The notes under the pieces: generated by a model
Seen by the model: the letters and a program-made list of their open reading frames with translations, nothing else
What the model was told of the DNA's origin: nothing
Databases searched by the model: none
Origin: Datisca glomerata
Lineage: Eukaryota; Streptophyta; Magnoliopsida; Cucurbitales; Datiscaceae
DNA length: 64,000 nucleotides
Direction: 5' to 3'
Assembly: GCA_003255025.1 (NCBI GenBank)
Contig: QANY01011400.1
Location: 1,240,001-1,304,000 of the forward strand
Program-made: the position numbers and the translations under genes
Shown here: positions 25,641 to 37,375 of the stretch, in pieces
Position numbering within the stretch: the first letter of the stretch is position 1
Layout: the number at the start of each line of letters is the position of its first letter

Positions 25641-26499
25641 ACAGAATAAGAAGATGGTTTTGGAGGATCATGTAATTACACAGAGGGGTGAATTTGGGTG
25701 TTTGTGCTAATTCGTATCAAGCAATTCTATTCAAAAATTATGATAGTGGGAAACAACTAGATATAAATGATTAATGAACTATGAACTGTAAAAGTAAAGA
25801 GATCGGGGAAGAAAGAAAGAACATAGTAATATTTACGTAGTTCGACACTCCTTGTCTACGTCCACGCTTTAAAGCATCCCTTAAAGTTTTTAGTAAATTC
25901 AGGACTTTCTTCATCGTTGAAGATCAAGCCTCATATAGATTTAATTTCACGGCACCAATAAAGCCTAGTTACAACCTCAATAGTTCTCAAGAATAAAAAT
26001 CAACGTCTCTCCCTTAGAGTAAATATACAACATTGCTCACAAAATTAACTACAACTTAAAAGACTAAGATGAAGAATTATATGGCTCACAGAATGTAAAA
26101 TTTTCTCAGAATTTTTTCTATGGAATCATGCTCAATTGTTGTATTATTGGGCTCCATAAAGACCCTCTATTTATATATCAATAAAATAGAGTCACTGAGC
26201 AATCTGCAAGGAACGGACATCTGTTGCCCACTGAGCATTCGTCTGGTCGACCGTTGTATTTTGAAGATTTTAGGAAAAATTCTAGTTTTAATTTATTCAT
26301 TTTTAAACCTTATCTGCTGATACAATAGCGCACGTTCGGTCTTGACAGAGACGAACGAATTCAGAGTAGTTAAAACTTTTTACCATGGTAAAAATCAATT
26401 TGACCAAAATCATGATTTAAGAAATAATTTTGAGACTCATTTTAGTTAACCGATAAGCCATATGATTTATCATCTTAATAATCCATCAAAGTAGCTAAA
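25641..26499. other. No gene recognised; possible LTR or 3' region
   Basis: AT-rich sequence between the 3' end of copia D and the env-like frame of the next element. CACAGAGGGGTGAATTTGGG near 25678 looks like a transposon terminus found in plant repeats, but no partner end was found. It may contain part of the LTR of the SIRE-like element; no TG...CA pair could be established. Confidence 0.35.
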
Positions 26500-27636
26500 T
26501 GCAATAAACCAAATAGATTATAAATTTATGCATCGGGAGGAGGTTGAAGGAAGCAACGATGAAGAGGCCATAACAGACACGTACTGAGCTTGTTGTTGCT
26601 GAAGTAAGTTGTTGTAATTATGCTCATGTTGAAGTTGAAGTGCTTGAATGGATGAATAAAGTTATCCAATTCGAGCATTTGTAGTGTTTACACTTTCATA
26701 CACACATTAAAGAGTGTATTCTTGAGCTTCATACATTCTTTCATCATGAGAGACGATATTTTCATTCTCACCTGTTCTCTCTTCATGTACTTCTTGAGGA
26801 ACATTTTTCCATTGAATCCTAGATGGCGCTCTCCCCTAATTTCAGTTATTATCAGCTATAAGCTTCATTGTTTAGGGATTCCCTAGAGTAAGTATCATAG
26901 GAGTCTATTTCAATAAAAGACTCATCATCTAAGCTCACTCGAAAGTGTTGAAACACTTTACCATATACCATATGGTAAGGAAGCTTTAGAGGAAGACAAC
27001 ACTTCTATCATATAGGATATCGGGATATAAGTCAACACAATCATGTAACTCACCTCATTCCTATGAGATCATGTGATGGAGAATTTCAGCCGTAATTGCG
27101 AGTTGTTTGTTTGTAGGCCTTAGATTATGATTTACTACATCTTGTCCACAAAGTATTTTATTGGCTTCTACGAGATCGAAATAATCTATTATAGACCATG
27201 TCAAGGTATTAGAATACATTGTTTTATCATATAGAATATCTAAGATTATACCCAGTAAGGACATACCTACGGCCATGTTAACCCTTTCACATATGATTTC
27301 GATATTAATGGATACCTAGTTAATGAAAGATTGCAATAGAAAAACCTAACAAGTCTAGGATACATTCTAAGCTTTTATGTCAAAACACTCTCACAACCCA
27401 CTCTATATAGGAGAGGAAGCACCTCCATTCCATCAAATCCCCTAATATGAATGTTTCTTTCCATCACAATATTCATTTTCTCATACTTACGGAAATTTTC
27501 ACTAGTTTCATCACCAAGAAAGAGATTCCCATCATACCTTGATTCTTCTTCAATAAGAGATGCCTCTCTAACTCTTTCCCCATTTGATGTCCAAGAGGAT
27601 CTTGAAGAACTATCCTTAGATGCCATAGATGAGTGA
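26500..27636 (-). pseudogene. SIRE-like element, additional ORF in env-like position
   Basis: Minus strand, downstream of RNase H of the copia pol at 28030-30932. The first frame (27375-27626) starts MASKDSSSRSSWTSNGERVR and reads FRKYEKMNIVMERNIHIRGF. After breaks, 27061-27276 reads MAVGMSLLGIILDILYDKTM. Further left are YIPISYMIEVLSSSKASLPYG-like text near 26960-27045 and a glutamine-rich C-terminus near 26560-26640. The order resembles the putative plant transposon protein that follows pol in SIRE/Maximus-type copia elements, sometimes called env-like. No signal peptide or membrane segment is evident, so an envelope role is unsupported. Confidence 0.6.
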
Positions 27637-28029
27637 TATATTTGGAGTAGATGAAGAAATTTTAAGGAATTGGAGAGGATCGAAAGTGATTTGATGGAGA
27701 AAATGTGAGTTTAGATGGATTTTCTAGAATAGGAGTGTTAAGTTTTAGAGAGGAAAGGAAAAGGGGACTGAGAATGGAATTGGAGCGGTCTACTATTGGG
27801 CATGGACCAATCGTCCACCCCTGGCATAGAAGCCATAATTTTTCCCTGCTTTCAGAATTTGTCCGTTCCTTCATTCAAAGCTCATCTGTTACGCATCCAT
27901 TGCTTGCACGCGGCCACCTCCGTTGCTCGTCCATTGCCTCTAGAGATGCACAATTAATATTGTCTATACATGATATTGACATGCATAATATTGGAGCATT
28001 AAGAGCTAAAATCATAAGAAAAAAATAAA

Positions 28030-30932
28030 AATGGATATTAAAATTCATTGTACATTGTTCATAATGCCAAGTTCTAATCTAATTTTAAAAAATATTTCTT
28101 TGTATAGCGGTATTGTGAAAATATCTGCAAGTTGATTTTCATTGTCCACAAATTCTAAGGTTATGTCATCTTTTTGAACATGATCTCGTATAAAATGGTG
28201 TCTAACATCAATGCCTTTGCTTCTAGAGTGTAAAATAGGATTTTTGAAAGATTTATAGCGCTATGTTATCACATTTCATATGAGCATGATTGTAGTCCAA
28301 AGTCTCGTAAAGTTTGCTTCCCATAGAATTTGTGCACAACAACTACTAGAATAGATATATTCAGCCTTAGTTATGGACATTGCTGTGGAATTTTACTTTT
28401 TACTAGACCAAGACACTAGGAATTTACCTGAGAATTGACAAAAACCACTAATGCTTTTTCGATCTAGCATGCTTCCAGAATAATCCACATCTGAGTAACC
28501 AACTAAAATCATGGAAGGTTTTTTTGAATACCAAATGCCTAAAGAAGATGTGTCACTTAAATATTTGAAAATTCTTTTTAGAGCATTTAAGTTGGATTCC
28601 TTGGTTTGGATTGAAAACGAGCACAAAGACACACACTAAACATTATGTTTGGCCTACTAGCAGTTAAATAGAGAACAAAGTTGATCATACATTGATAAAC
28701 CTTATTGTCTAAATCCTTATCTCGTTCATCGTTTTCTAACTTCAAGGTGGTGCTCATGGGAGTACTTTTTGCCTTTACATTTTCCATGTCAAATTTCTTG
28801 ATTTATGAATATTCTATCTTTTGTTCGTTTGATTTGAAATCCAAAGAAGAAGTTTAACTTTGAAAATTCCTTACACAAATATTAATTAGTAGATCTAAAA
28901 ATGATATCGTCAACATAAATTTGCACAATCAACATATCATGTTCTTTAACTTTGACATATAGAGTATTATCAATTTTTCCCATGCTAAAATTATAGTCAA
29001 GTAAGAATTTACTGTCACTCATACCATGCTCTAGGAGCTTGTTTGAGACCATAAAGAGCCTTTTTAAGTTTATACACATTATTAGGCTTTTGAACACTTT
29101 GAAAAATAGGAGGTTTCTTGACGTAAGCTTCCTCCTTTGTATCCATTTAAAAAGGCATTGTTTACATCTATTTGATATAAAGTAAAATTTTATAGTATGG
29201 AAATACAAGCAACATTCCTATTGACTCTAATCTAGCGAATGGTTAAAAGGTTTCATCAAATCAATTTATTCTTCTTGATTATAACCTTGTGCAACCAACC
29301 TAGCTTTGTTTTTAGTTACAACCCCATTTTCATCCACCTTATTTCTAAAAACTCATTTGATGCCAATCACCGGATAATTTGAGGGCCTAGGTACAAAATC
29401 TCAAACCTCATTTCTTTCAAATCGGTTTAGTTCTTATTTCATAGCAATAATGCAATATTCATCATTCTCGGCTTCACTAAAATTTTTGGGTTCAAGCATT
29501 GAAATGAAAGCAATATTACGACTTTCAATGTCCTAAAAAATGAGCTCTTTTGGATGATCTTTGATGCTTTTCCAATCTTTTTGGAAGAGGTTGATCATTT
29601 TCTTTTTATTCCACAATTGACTCCTTGTTCAACAAGCTTGGTATTTCTTCTATGTCATCAAAGTTTCTAGAAATTTTTTACTTGTAGCACATTCAGATTC
29701 ATAAAATACTACATGCAGAGATTCTTCAACCACTAAAGTTATTTTGTTAAAGACATGATATGCTTTAATATAGGATGAATAACTAAGAAATATACCGATA
29801 TAAGTTTTTGAGTGAAATTTATCTCTATTATCCTTGTTATTCAAGATGAAGCACTTGCTTCCAAATACCTTAAAATATCCCATGTTTGGAGTTTAGTTGT
29901 TCCCAAAGTTCATAGTGTGTTTTCTTTAAAATAGGTCTTAGAGGGTACTATTATTTCTTCTAAAAAAATTACGTAAGTCATTTTCAATTAGCATGGGTCT
30001 TGCCATTTTTAGTAGGGTACTGTTCTTCCTCTCGACAACTCCAATTTTTTGTGGAGTTCTAGGTGCGAAAAAATTATGATCAAATCCATTTTCATTGCAA
30101 AACTTTTCAAACTTTCATTTTCAAATTCACCACCGTGATCAATTCAAATTTGAAATAAGAACGCCTTTTTCGTTTTGAACTCTCTTTGTAAATTTTGAAA
30201 AGCTCTAAATTGTTTCATTTTTATGTTTCAAAAATATAACGCAACTAAATCTTGTATAGTCATCTGCAATGATAAAAGTATAGTGGTTTCGACTCAAGCT
30301 TGCAACCCTATAGGGTCCAAACAAAACTATATAAACCAATTGTAATGGTCTTGTGGTGGAAATCAAATGTTTTGACTTAAAATAACTTATTCACTTGTCT
30401 TTCCATTTGACAACTCTAGCACACTTTATCTTTTTCAAAAAGAAAGTTTTGGTAATCCTCTAACGATATCATTTTTTGAAAGATTTGAAAGAAGATTCAT
30501 GCTAGCATGACCTAGTCTCCTACGTCATAACTAACTATATCTTATAGAGAAACAAGACAAATATAATAAAATATTGGATTTCATTCAAAATGACAATGTA
30601 TGCATCTCCGTTCCTTTTTCCAATAAATAGAACTTTGCTAGATGATTTTTCTATATAAAGCAAGCATCTTCAAAAAAAATAACTCTAAGCTTTTTATCAC
30701 AGAGTTCACTAATGCTAAGAAGATTATGTTTAAACCATCAACGCAAAGAACATTTTCTACAGTAGGAAAAGAGCTACAACTTACCAAACGTATGCCAATA
30801 ATTTTACCTTATTGTCACTGAAAGTAAATGATCCACTCTTTTCTTTTAAGGAGGAGAAGAGGTTAAAGTTACCCTTCATGTGCCTCAAGCATGCCTCGAA
30901 CATCATACACGATTGAATTTCATGGCACCAAT
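28030..30932 (-). pseudogene. SIRE-like copia pol (integrase, RT, RNase H)
   Basis: Read right to left, it starts in the protease/GAG-pre region (SSLKEKSGSFTFSDNKVKIIGI near 30790-30880). Integrase in broken frames and its C-terminal part (FGSKCFILNNKDN, VFNKITLVVEESLHVVF at 29650-29883) follow. RT has an intact YVDDIIFRSTN box (codons at about 28902-28916). After it come STPMSTTLKLENDE (28700-28780), the connection part and RNase H (LNALKRIFKYL, SLGIWYSKKPS, GYSDVDYSGSMLDRKSISG; 28393-28570). The C-terminal RNase H lies to about 28040 (RDHVQKDDITLEFVDNENQLADIF). YVDDIIF.STN and LGIWYSK are hallmarks of the SIRE/Maximus lineage. The 5' part is cut by copia B at 30933. Confidence 0.85.
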
Positions 30933-32846
30933 TGCTAGGATTGGATGGTTTTAAAATTAATTAAAAACAAATTTGAACCACGAACAGTTAGTGGTCGGAA
31001 TATCAAAACAATTTCCAATTAACTTATTTAATCAAATTGAATAACTTAAAATCAAACAACGTACGGTTATGCATATACGACATTAAATGAGAAGATAAAG
31101 TTAGAAATAATTTTTCACCTATACCTTGTATCGGAGAATTTCTGAACTGATGGAATTCCTTTGAGCGTTCTTCGTGTTCTTCAAGTTTCAGGATCCGAAT
31201 CACTCAGTTGAACTCCAAAAATGATTTACAAATTTATCCACCAACAACCAACTGTTAATTTCATAAATAAATCTCATGAGAATTTTGTGTAGGGATTTGA
31301 GTGTAGACTCTCAAAACGATTGAAAAAGAAAAATAAAAAAATTCTCCTTCAATATAATTTTCGGTGGGAAAAGGGAAGGAGAGGAAAACGCTTTTTCTCT
31401 CACTTGCTTTGTTAACAAGCAACTCTATCTAATATCATATCTATCTGCAATCACATTGCTATTAAATATTGATAAAATGTAATTTTTGATATTTACAAAA
31501 ATATCCATATATTTTTAAATTTCCAAAAATCCACCTCATATATTCATAATTGTCAAAAATTGTAATATTCCCTAGAGTTTGAATTGTATCGAGACTCATC
31601 AATCCAATTGATAGATTTAATTGATCATTATCAATTAATTAATTTTTATTTACTAATTGTCTAATAATTAGAAAATAATAAACTAATTAATTTCAATACA
31701 TATAATCATGCTTAACTAATTAAGTGACATCACCAATCACATATAGGTGTAGGAAATATGTCTTGGCACCAAAACACATTTTGATCCAATTTACTTTATT
31801 TCTCTATTCCTATTCTCATGAGCTATTTCTGAGACCGAATAGAACTATATGAAATTCAAATATTCGGAGAATTTATCTCTATAAATTCCCGACCTATTTA
31901 ATCCTGACATCGTACGACTCCATTATAGGTTCGATGCCGAAACAACTCTCGATTCACACGCGCTACATTTTCTATTGGTGTAAATAAACCCTTTTTTATT
32001 TTCACGGTCCACAAACTATTTTAACATATACCCATCGTAAATATTAGTAACAAGAGAAGAATGTAAAATTACCATTTTACCCCTTTTGTTATTATTTCTT
32101 TAACTCTTTTTATTAACTATGAATAAGAAAGACATAATAGTGAATTGTCTCGTACAACTCACAAGTCTTAATAAATGACTTAATTCATTGAATACCTGGT
32201 CAGGTTAATTAATTCACACACACAATCAATAAATCATAAGGTGATATTGTTGCTTACGTAATCCAACCACGAATTTTCATATCGGTGAATCACGTAACTC
32301 CAACTTAATTGAATTACAATCCCAACAACTGAGGTATTTTCCGTCCTAACTCACTCATTTGACATATCAAAGATTGCAACTAACTAAGTCAAGCTACGTA
32401 TTCGCCTCAGTATTAAGGTAATTATGAAAATATCTTTAAGGTGTAACAATTAGATTCAGAGCTAAGTAAACGGTTTTGGGCTCTAAACTAATTTATTATC
32501 TATTCAACATGTTCATAACATGTCTAGGTTAATCGTTTGAGGATCCACTCCCTTGCCCCAAGACTAGCATTCATTGGTTCAACCTAACAGTTATAATCGG
32601 ATTCGATTGTCCAGTCGATCCTAAGATTGTGAATATCGTTCTGAACTCTCTCAGAAGAGTTTGTCTGGAGACGCATCTATCTTCATTCTCCGTTCGTTGA
32701 TGAAAGTTTCAGGACTTGAGTAATTTGTAAACATATTTTAATAAAACTTTCATTTTATTCATAAGAATTCAATAATACTAATGTCTAAGAAATAACTACA
32801 TATAAATAAATAATATTACACTCTACTTTATGGACATACTCTAACG
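30933..32846 (-). repeat. Copia B 3' LTR
   Basis: Starts TGCTAGGATTGG and ends ...ACTCTAACG, with the usual CA end changed to CG, just before the purine tract GTGGGAGAT (plus-strand ATCTCCCAC at 32847-32855). The first 90 bases match 36625-36711, including TTGAACCACGAAC and GGAATATCAAAA. About 1.9 kb long, without genes. Confidence 0.85.
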
Positions 32847-32860
32847 ATCTCCCACTTGGA

Positions 32861-33345
32861 CTAAAATAGGCGTGTACAATCTCTTATCTCCAACCCCTCT
32901 AGATGACCATAAAAAACTTTACTGCTTAAAGTCTTCGTGAATGAGTCTGCCAGGTTGTTAACCGTCAAAATATGCATAACCATAACATCTCCACGCTGAA
33001 CAATTTCTCTAATCAGGTAATATTTACGTTCTATGTGTTTGAATCTCTTATGGCTTCTAGGTTCTTTAGAATTCACTACAGCCACACTGTTATCAGAATA
33101 AAGTGTTATGGGCTTGTCAACGCTTGGAATAACTTCCAGAGTCTTCAGGAACTTCCTAAGCCATACAACATCCTTTATAGCTTCACAAGCTGCCACATAT
33201 TTAGCTTCTATGGTAGCATCAGCAATGCAAGATGCTTGATACTTCTCCATACAACTGCTCCACCGTTAAGGATGAACACCGATCCTAAAATGGACCATCT
33301 AGAATCCTTGTCTTCTTGGAAATCAGAATCAATATAAGAAAATCT
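32861..33345 (-). pseudogene. Copia B RNase H
   Basis: A frame of 129 residues (32861-33250) shows DATIEAKYVAACEAIKDVVW, a WLRKFL motif, SDNSVAVVNSKEPRSHKR and KHIERKYYLIREIVQRGDV. Upstream residues in another frame (YIDSDFQEDKDSRWS, LGSVFILNGGAV) complete the domain start. It is the best preserved domain of copia B. The next sequence toward the 5' side is integrase, not RT. Confidence 0.9.
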
Positions 33346-33908
33346 TCAAACTCTCCTAGCAAGTATTCTCCACCATGACCGGATCATAGTGTTTTGACTT
33401 ATTTTTCTAATTTCTTTTCAACCAAGGCCTTATACTCTTTGAACTTTTCAAAGGTTTCATACTTTTGACGCATTAGATAAACATGACCAAAATGTGAGTA
33501 GTCATCAGTGAAGGTTACGAAGTGTGCATAACCTCCTCTTACTTGTATGTTCCATGGCTCACATACATCTGTGAGTTCAAGACATTGAATGGCTTTTTCA
33601 CCTTTTACTGAAAAAGGTCTCCTAGTCATTTTACCTTCAATACAGGATTCACATGTGGGTAGTGATCTCATACTTAAAGTTTACAAAGGACCATCTTGCA
33701 CAAGTCTTTTAATCATGTCCAGACTTGTATGCCCAAGGCGTAAGTGCCACAAACAGGTTAGATAAGTTGAGTCATACTTCAACCTTTTACCATCCCTTTG
33801 TGAATCATTATTCACTTCGGTGTCACATATCATTGGAACTATTAGTTTTACGTTAAACATTTTATTAAACATGCAAACCAATATCTTTATCAATGAATTT
33901 AAGATCAA
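33340..33908 (-). pseudogene. Copia B integrase N-terminal half and GAG-pre domain
   Basis: 33681-33908 ends in LTCLWHLRLGHTSLDMIKRL, the HHCC-type GAG-pre/integrase start. 33399-33671 continues with TCESCIEGKMTRRPFS, the first catalytic region (LELTDVCEPW) and FVTFTDDYSHFGHVYLM with the second aspartate. Beyond a stop, the strand reads GGEYLLGEFEDFL and then changes frame into RNase H. The third catalytic residue region (GGEYL) is therefore the last piece kept before the deletion. Confidence 0.88.
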
Positions 33909-34984
33909 AATAAGATTCTTACCAAAAACTGGAATATAATAAGATCACGTAAAATAATAAAATGTTTCTCAAAACATAATTTAAGAGTTCCCACAGATAC
34001 GACCGATACTAGTCCTCCATTACCCCAACGGAAGCTGTACTTGCCCTTGTCAAGCTTTCTGACTCCCCAGAAGACATGTAGGGAGCAACATATATTGTTA
34101 GTAGCTGCTGAGTCTATAATCCAAGAAAAAATAGAGTCAACTACATTAAAGGCCTCATTAACTATTACTATACCTTAAGATCCCAACCCTTTGAGATACT
34201 CTGGACAGTTACGTTTCGAATGACCTGCAGCTCCACAGTGATGACACTTATCTTTCGACTTATCTACTCTCACGGTGCTCTTGCCTTTGGCAGCTCTCGG
34301 CTTCTGCTTCCTCACTTTCCTTGAACCTCTTCTCTATTTCTTCTTAGAGCCAGGGTGGAAGGCTTTCTTCCAGTAAAGTTAGCCTCTCCAGACTTCCTCT
34401 TACCCTTCAGAAATAGAGTCACAACAACTTCCAGCTCCTTCATGAGCTCAGGAAGTGAGTACTTCAGCTTATTCATCAAATAATTAAGCTTGAAGCTCTC
34501 AAAGGTACTAGGCAAAGTCTCTAGGATCATATCCACTGAGTCTCACCATCAACCTTGGCACTCATGATCTCTATCTCGTTCAAATAACTTATGATCAGCA
34601 TCATATATTCTCTGACAGGGGCCCCAGGTTCCATCCTACAGTTCATCAAGTTACGTACAACTATTTGTCTAGCTTGATGACCCTAATCTCTGAACATTTT
34701 AGTGATGTTCAACATCATATCAGTGGCGGTCTCAAAGTTCTGATGTTGTTGTTGCAGCGTATTGCTCATAGATGCCAAGATGTAACATCTGGCGATCTCA
34801 TAGAATGCACCAAGAAGTATAAACATCCTTTTTCCATTTGAGTCAATTCAACAATAGGCTCAAGGGGACAAGGGCTTGTGATTTTCTACCGTCAGCACGA
34901 TATCTATTTCATTTCCAATCCACATAATTTTCACCAGTAAATTTGTTCGCGTTAAGAATAGTTGAGAGATGGGATAGCGACATG
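33909..34984 (-). pseudogene. Copia B gag and protease remnants
   Basis: Minus strand from 34984 (MSLSHLSTILNANKFTGENY) through degenerate capsid sequence to a frame at 34312-34536 with ILETLPSTFESFKLNYLMNK and LPELMKELEVV. Next to it come a basic stretch and a zinc knuckle (CHHCGAAGHSKRNC, about 34200-34245). A protease-region remnant lies near 34080-34140. Many stops are present. Gene order and the zinc knuckle make the identification firm even though no full frame remains. Confidence 0.82.
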
Positions 34985-36610
34985 ATTACAGAAAAGAATA
35001 AATAAAGCGGTGTTAATAAATGCTCAATCATTTAGGAAAGTATGATGCATGATGTAACTACTTAAATATTTAAAAATCCATTAAAAATATTTCATCAATG
35101 ATGTTACGATAAAAAATGATAGCTTGTCTCATCGAGGGATAAAGTCCAAACTATCTCCTAATACATCGAGACTCTTCTCATTTGGTTAATGCTCAAATGT
35201 CTCCGCATCTAGCTTAACCAATCACCAATGGTTTTGGTCACCTTGGCCCCATTGACTAGCCCATAAGTGGGGATTCCAATGAACTTCAGTCTAAGTGTTT
35301 AAGTAACACTTCGACTCTTAAAAGTTACTATGGACCAACAGTCCGTCTATGGGACGTTCCTACCCCACCACAACCTTTAAAAGTCTTATTTTCTCAAGCA
35401 ACTCGATGACTCAAAGCGACACGACTCCAAAGTTTCTCCCATTGAAGAGAGGACCATTGTGGGTGATTCTAAACCATTCCTCGTGACATGATCAAGTTCG
35501 CGTTGGAGGCCTTGAGAATGTTTTAACATAAACGACCTACCTACTTAGTTTTTAAAAAACTTTGGATTTTTTGTTGTTTTTCAAAACATAACTTTTATTA
35601 TTTGAAAATGTGATGAAATTTATAAATCATTTATGAATTTTAAACTCCAATTTAAAATCATAACCATTATAAATTTCGCATTACAATTAAATTATAACCA
35701 TTATAAATTAATCAACAATGATGCATGTACAAGCTACATGACAATTTGATATTGACATATCCCTAATTCTATATGCATGTTATATGATGATGCGCAATTA
35801 AAATTAAATCATACATTCAAAATTAGCCTCCATATTGGCTCACGGCGTCTGCAATTTCATCATTCGTCTCCATGTTGTCCCATTATTTTGTAACTCTTTA
35901 CAATTTAAAATTATTTTGTAACTCTTTACAATTTCATCAATTTAAAATTAATTTTCCAACAGTTTTTATTTTGATAAATAAATTACCAAGTAATTAATAA
36001 TTTATTTATTTTTAAAACAATTTTTAAAACAAAAATAATAATTAAAAATGTTGAAAAACTACCGAATTAAATCAAAATAAATATAGGGACTAAAATGAGT
36101 TTGAAATCAAATTTCAAAATTTAAATTTTAAAAACCCTAGGGTTTTAAACCTTGTAGATTTTCTAAAACTGATTAGGTAAACAACTGTGCAAGAGACAAC
36201 ACAAGGCAGTAGGAGGGGTGGCACGACAGGCGGCAGCAGTGGCGACAGGCGTTGGAATAGTACCGCTAGCCGCCGAAATAGTATCTCCGGCGTGAACAGT
36301 GCATTTCTGCATAACTTCTCGATAGCTATCCGGCGGTTTCCGGTGATGGTTTCAAGGTGATGATGATTTTACATCAAATTTATAAAATTACAATGTTTAC
36401 AATAAAAAAATTACATAAAATCATATACCTCAAATCCAGCGTACATCAATTCTAAATAAAAATAAAAATGCCTAGAGCGAATAGTTAGGGATCCAATCAC
36501 ATAAAACATCTAATACAGTTTTGAATGTACCATACAAAATCATAGGTGATATCCACAAAATCCACGATACGTTCATTTCAAATATCAATATCCATAATCA
36601 AGAACCTATT
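34985..36610 (-). other. Copia B 5' leader
   Basis: About 1.6 kb between gag and primer binding site, without coding potential. It contains a GC-rich patch (36180-36370) with AATAGTACCG/GAACAGT-type words resembling the leader patch of copia A. Confidence 0.7.
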
Positions 36611-36622
36611 GGTCTGATACCA
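36611..36622 (-). promoter_or_regulatory. Copia B primer binding site
   Basis: GGTCTGATACCA on the plus strand gives TGGTATCAGACC on the element strand. The first ten bases match the complement of plant initiator tRNA-Met. It sits two bases from the LTR fragment at 36625. Confidence 0.88.
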
Positions 36623-36624
36623 AT

Positions 36625-36711
36625 TGCTAGGACCAGTTGGTTTTAAAATAAGTTTGAACCACGAACGGTTCGTGGGTGGAATATCAAAAAAATTTCCTCA
36701 TTAGCCAGCTA
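36625..36711 (-). repeat. Copia B 5' LTR fragment
   Basis: About 87 bases matching the start of 30933-32846 (TGCTAGGA...GGAATATCAAAA). After TTTCCTCATTA the sequence changes to gag of family A copia. The rest of the LTR, over 1.8 kb, is missing. Confidence 0.83.
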
Positions 36712-37375
36712 CCTTGACGAATCAAGTATCTTCAAAGAAGAACATACATGGTCAGTGGCTCCTGAATCTGATATCTAGGATGACAAATCATATTCCACTA
36801 ACAAACTTCAAGTACAAGTAAATCATATTTACCTTTCTTTTTTAGCTCAGAGAGATACTTGCTACAGTTTCTCTTCCAGTGACCTTCAACTCCACAATGA
36901 AAACACTTTATTTTGGGTTTGATGTCGCCTTTGTTCTTCTTGGCATTGGGTGACTTTTTGGCTTTCTTTCCTCTTTTGTTCTTACATTTGTCTTTATCAT
37001 TATTCTTCTTCCTTTTGTTACTATTAACAACAGTGGAAGAAGATTTTTGCTCAGCAACATTTACCTCACCCTTTTTGGTCATACTGTTATTAAGTGACCC
37101 AAAAGTCTACAGTTCTTTCAACAATGGGGTTTTGTTGAATTTGCAACTTGTTCATAACATCAATGGAAGCCCTCGAATATAGATCTAAGTATCATGTTTG
37201 TCCCGAATATTTTTTGGGGCATCGTCAGTGAGCGTTTCAGAACATTCCTCAATTAGGACAAACTTATGGTTCTCACAAAATAGCACCAAATTTGAATTTG
37301 ATTTCCATCTTATATTGTTATCACCATTGAGTTTTTTCTAATGCAAGAATAGGAGGAATATGGTAGACATAATAA
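36712..37375 (-). pseudogene. Copia A2 gag
   Basis: C-terminal part 36798-37082 has MTKKGEVNVAEQKSSST, a lysine-rich stretch and an intact zinc knuckle CFHCGVEGHWKRNC. It closely matches copia A gag (12702-13025). The N-terminal part (37160-37375) is degenerate, with KKLNGDNN, ENHKFVLI and APKNIRDKHDT. The middle of capsid is missing: the sequence jumps near 37155 from the N-terminal segment to the MNKLQ region. Confidence 0.87.

Larger units (their letters stand above)
30933..36711 (-). mobile_element. Copia B, RT-less deletion derivative
   Basis: Minus-strand Ty1/copia element with an LTR at 30933-32846, gag-to-RNase H remnants at 32861-34984, a long leader, a primer binding site at 36611-36622 and only the first 87 bases or so of the other LTR (36625-36711). 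It interrupts the SIRE-like pol at 30933. On the right it is joined directly to gag of a family A element. RT and part of integrase are missing through an internal deletion. Confidence 0.87.

Noticed and set aside
27705..28028. 107-codon plus-strand frame opposite the SIRE-like element
   Set aside because: No features, and the opposite strand has the family-like signal on both sides.
30921..30935. Left flank of copia B LTR (CACCAAT) as a target duplication
   Set aside because: The same bases precede the other LTR because of its primer binding site, and the true right flank is missing, so no duplication can be shown.
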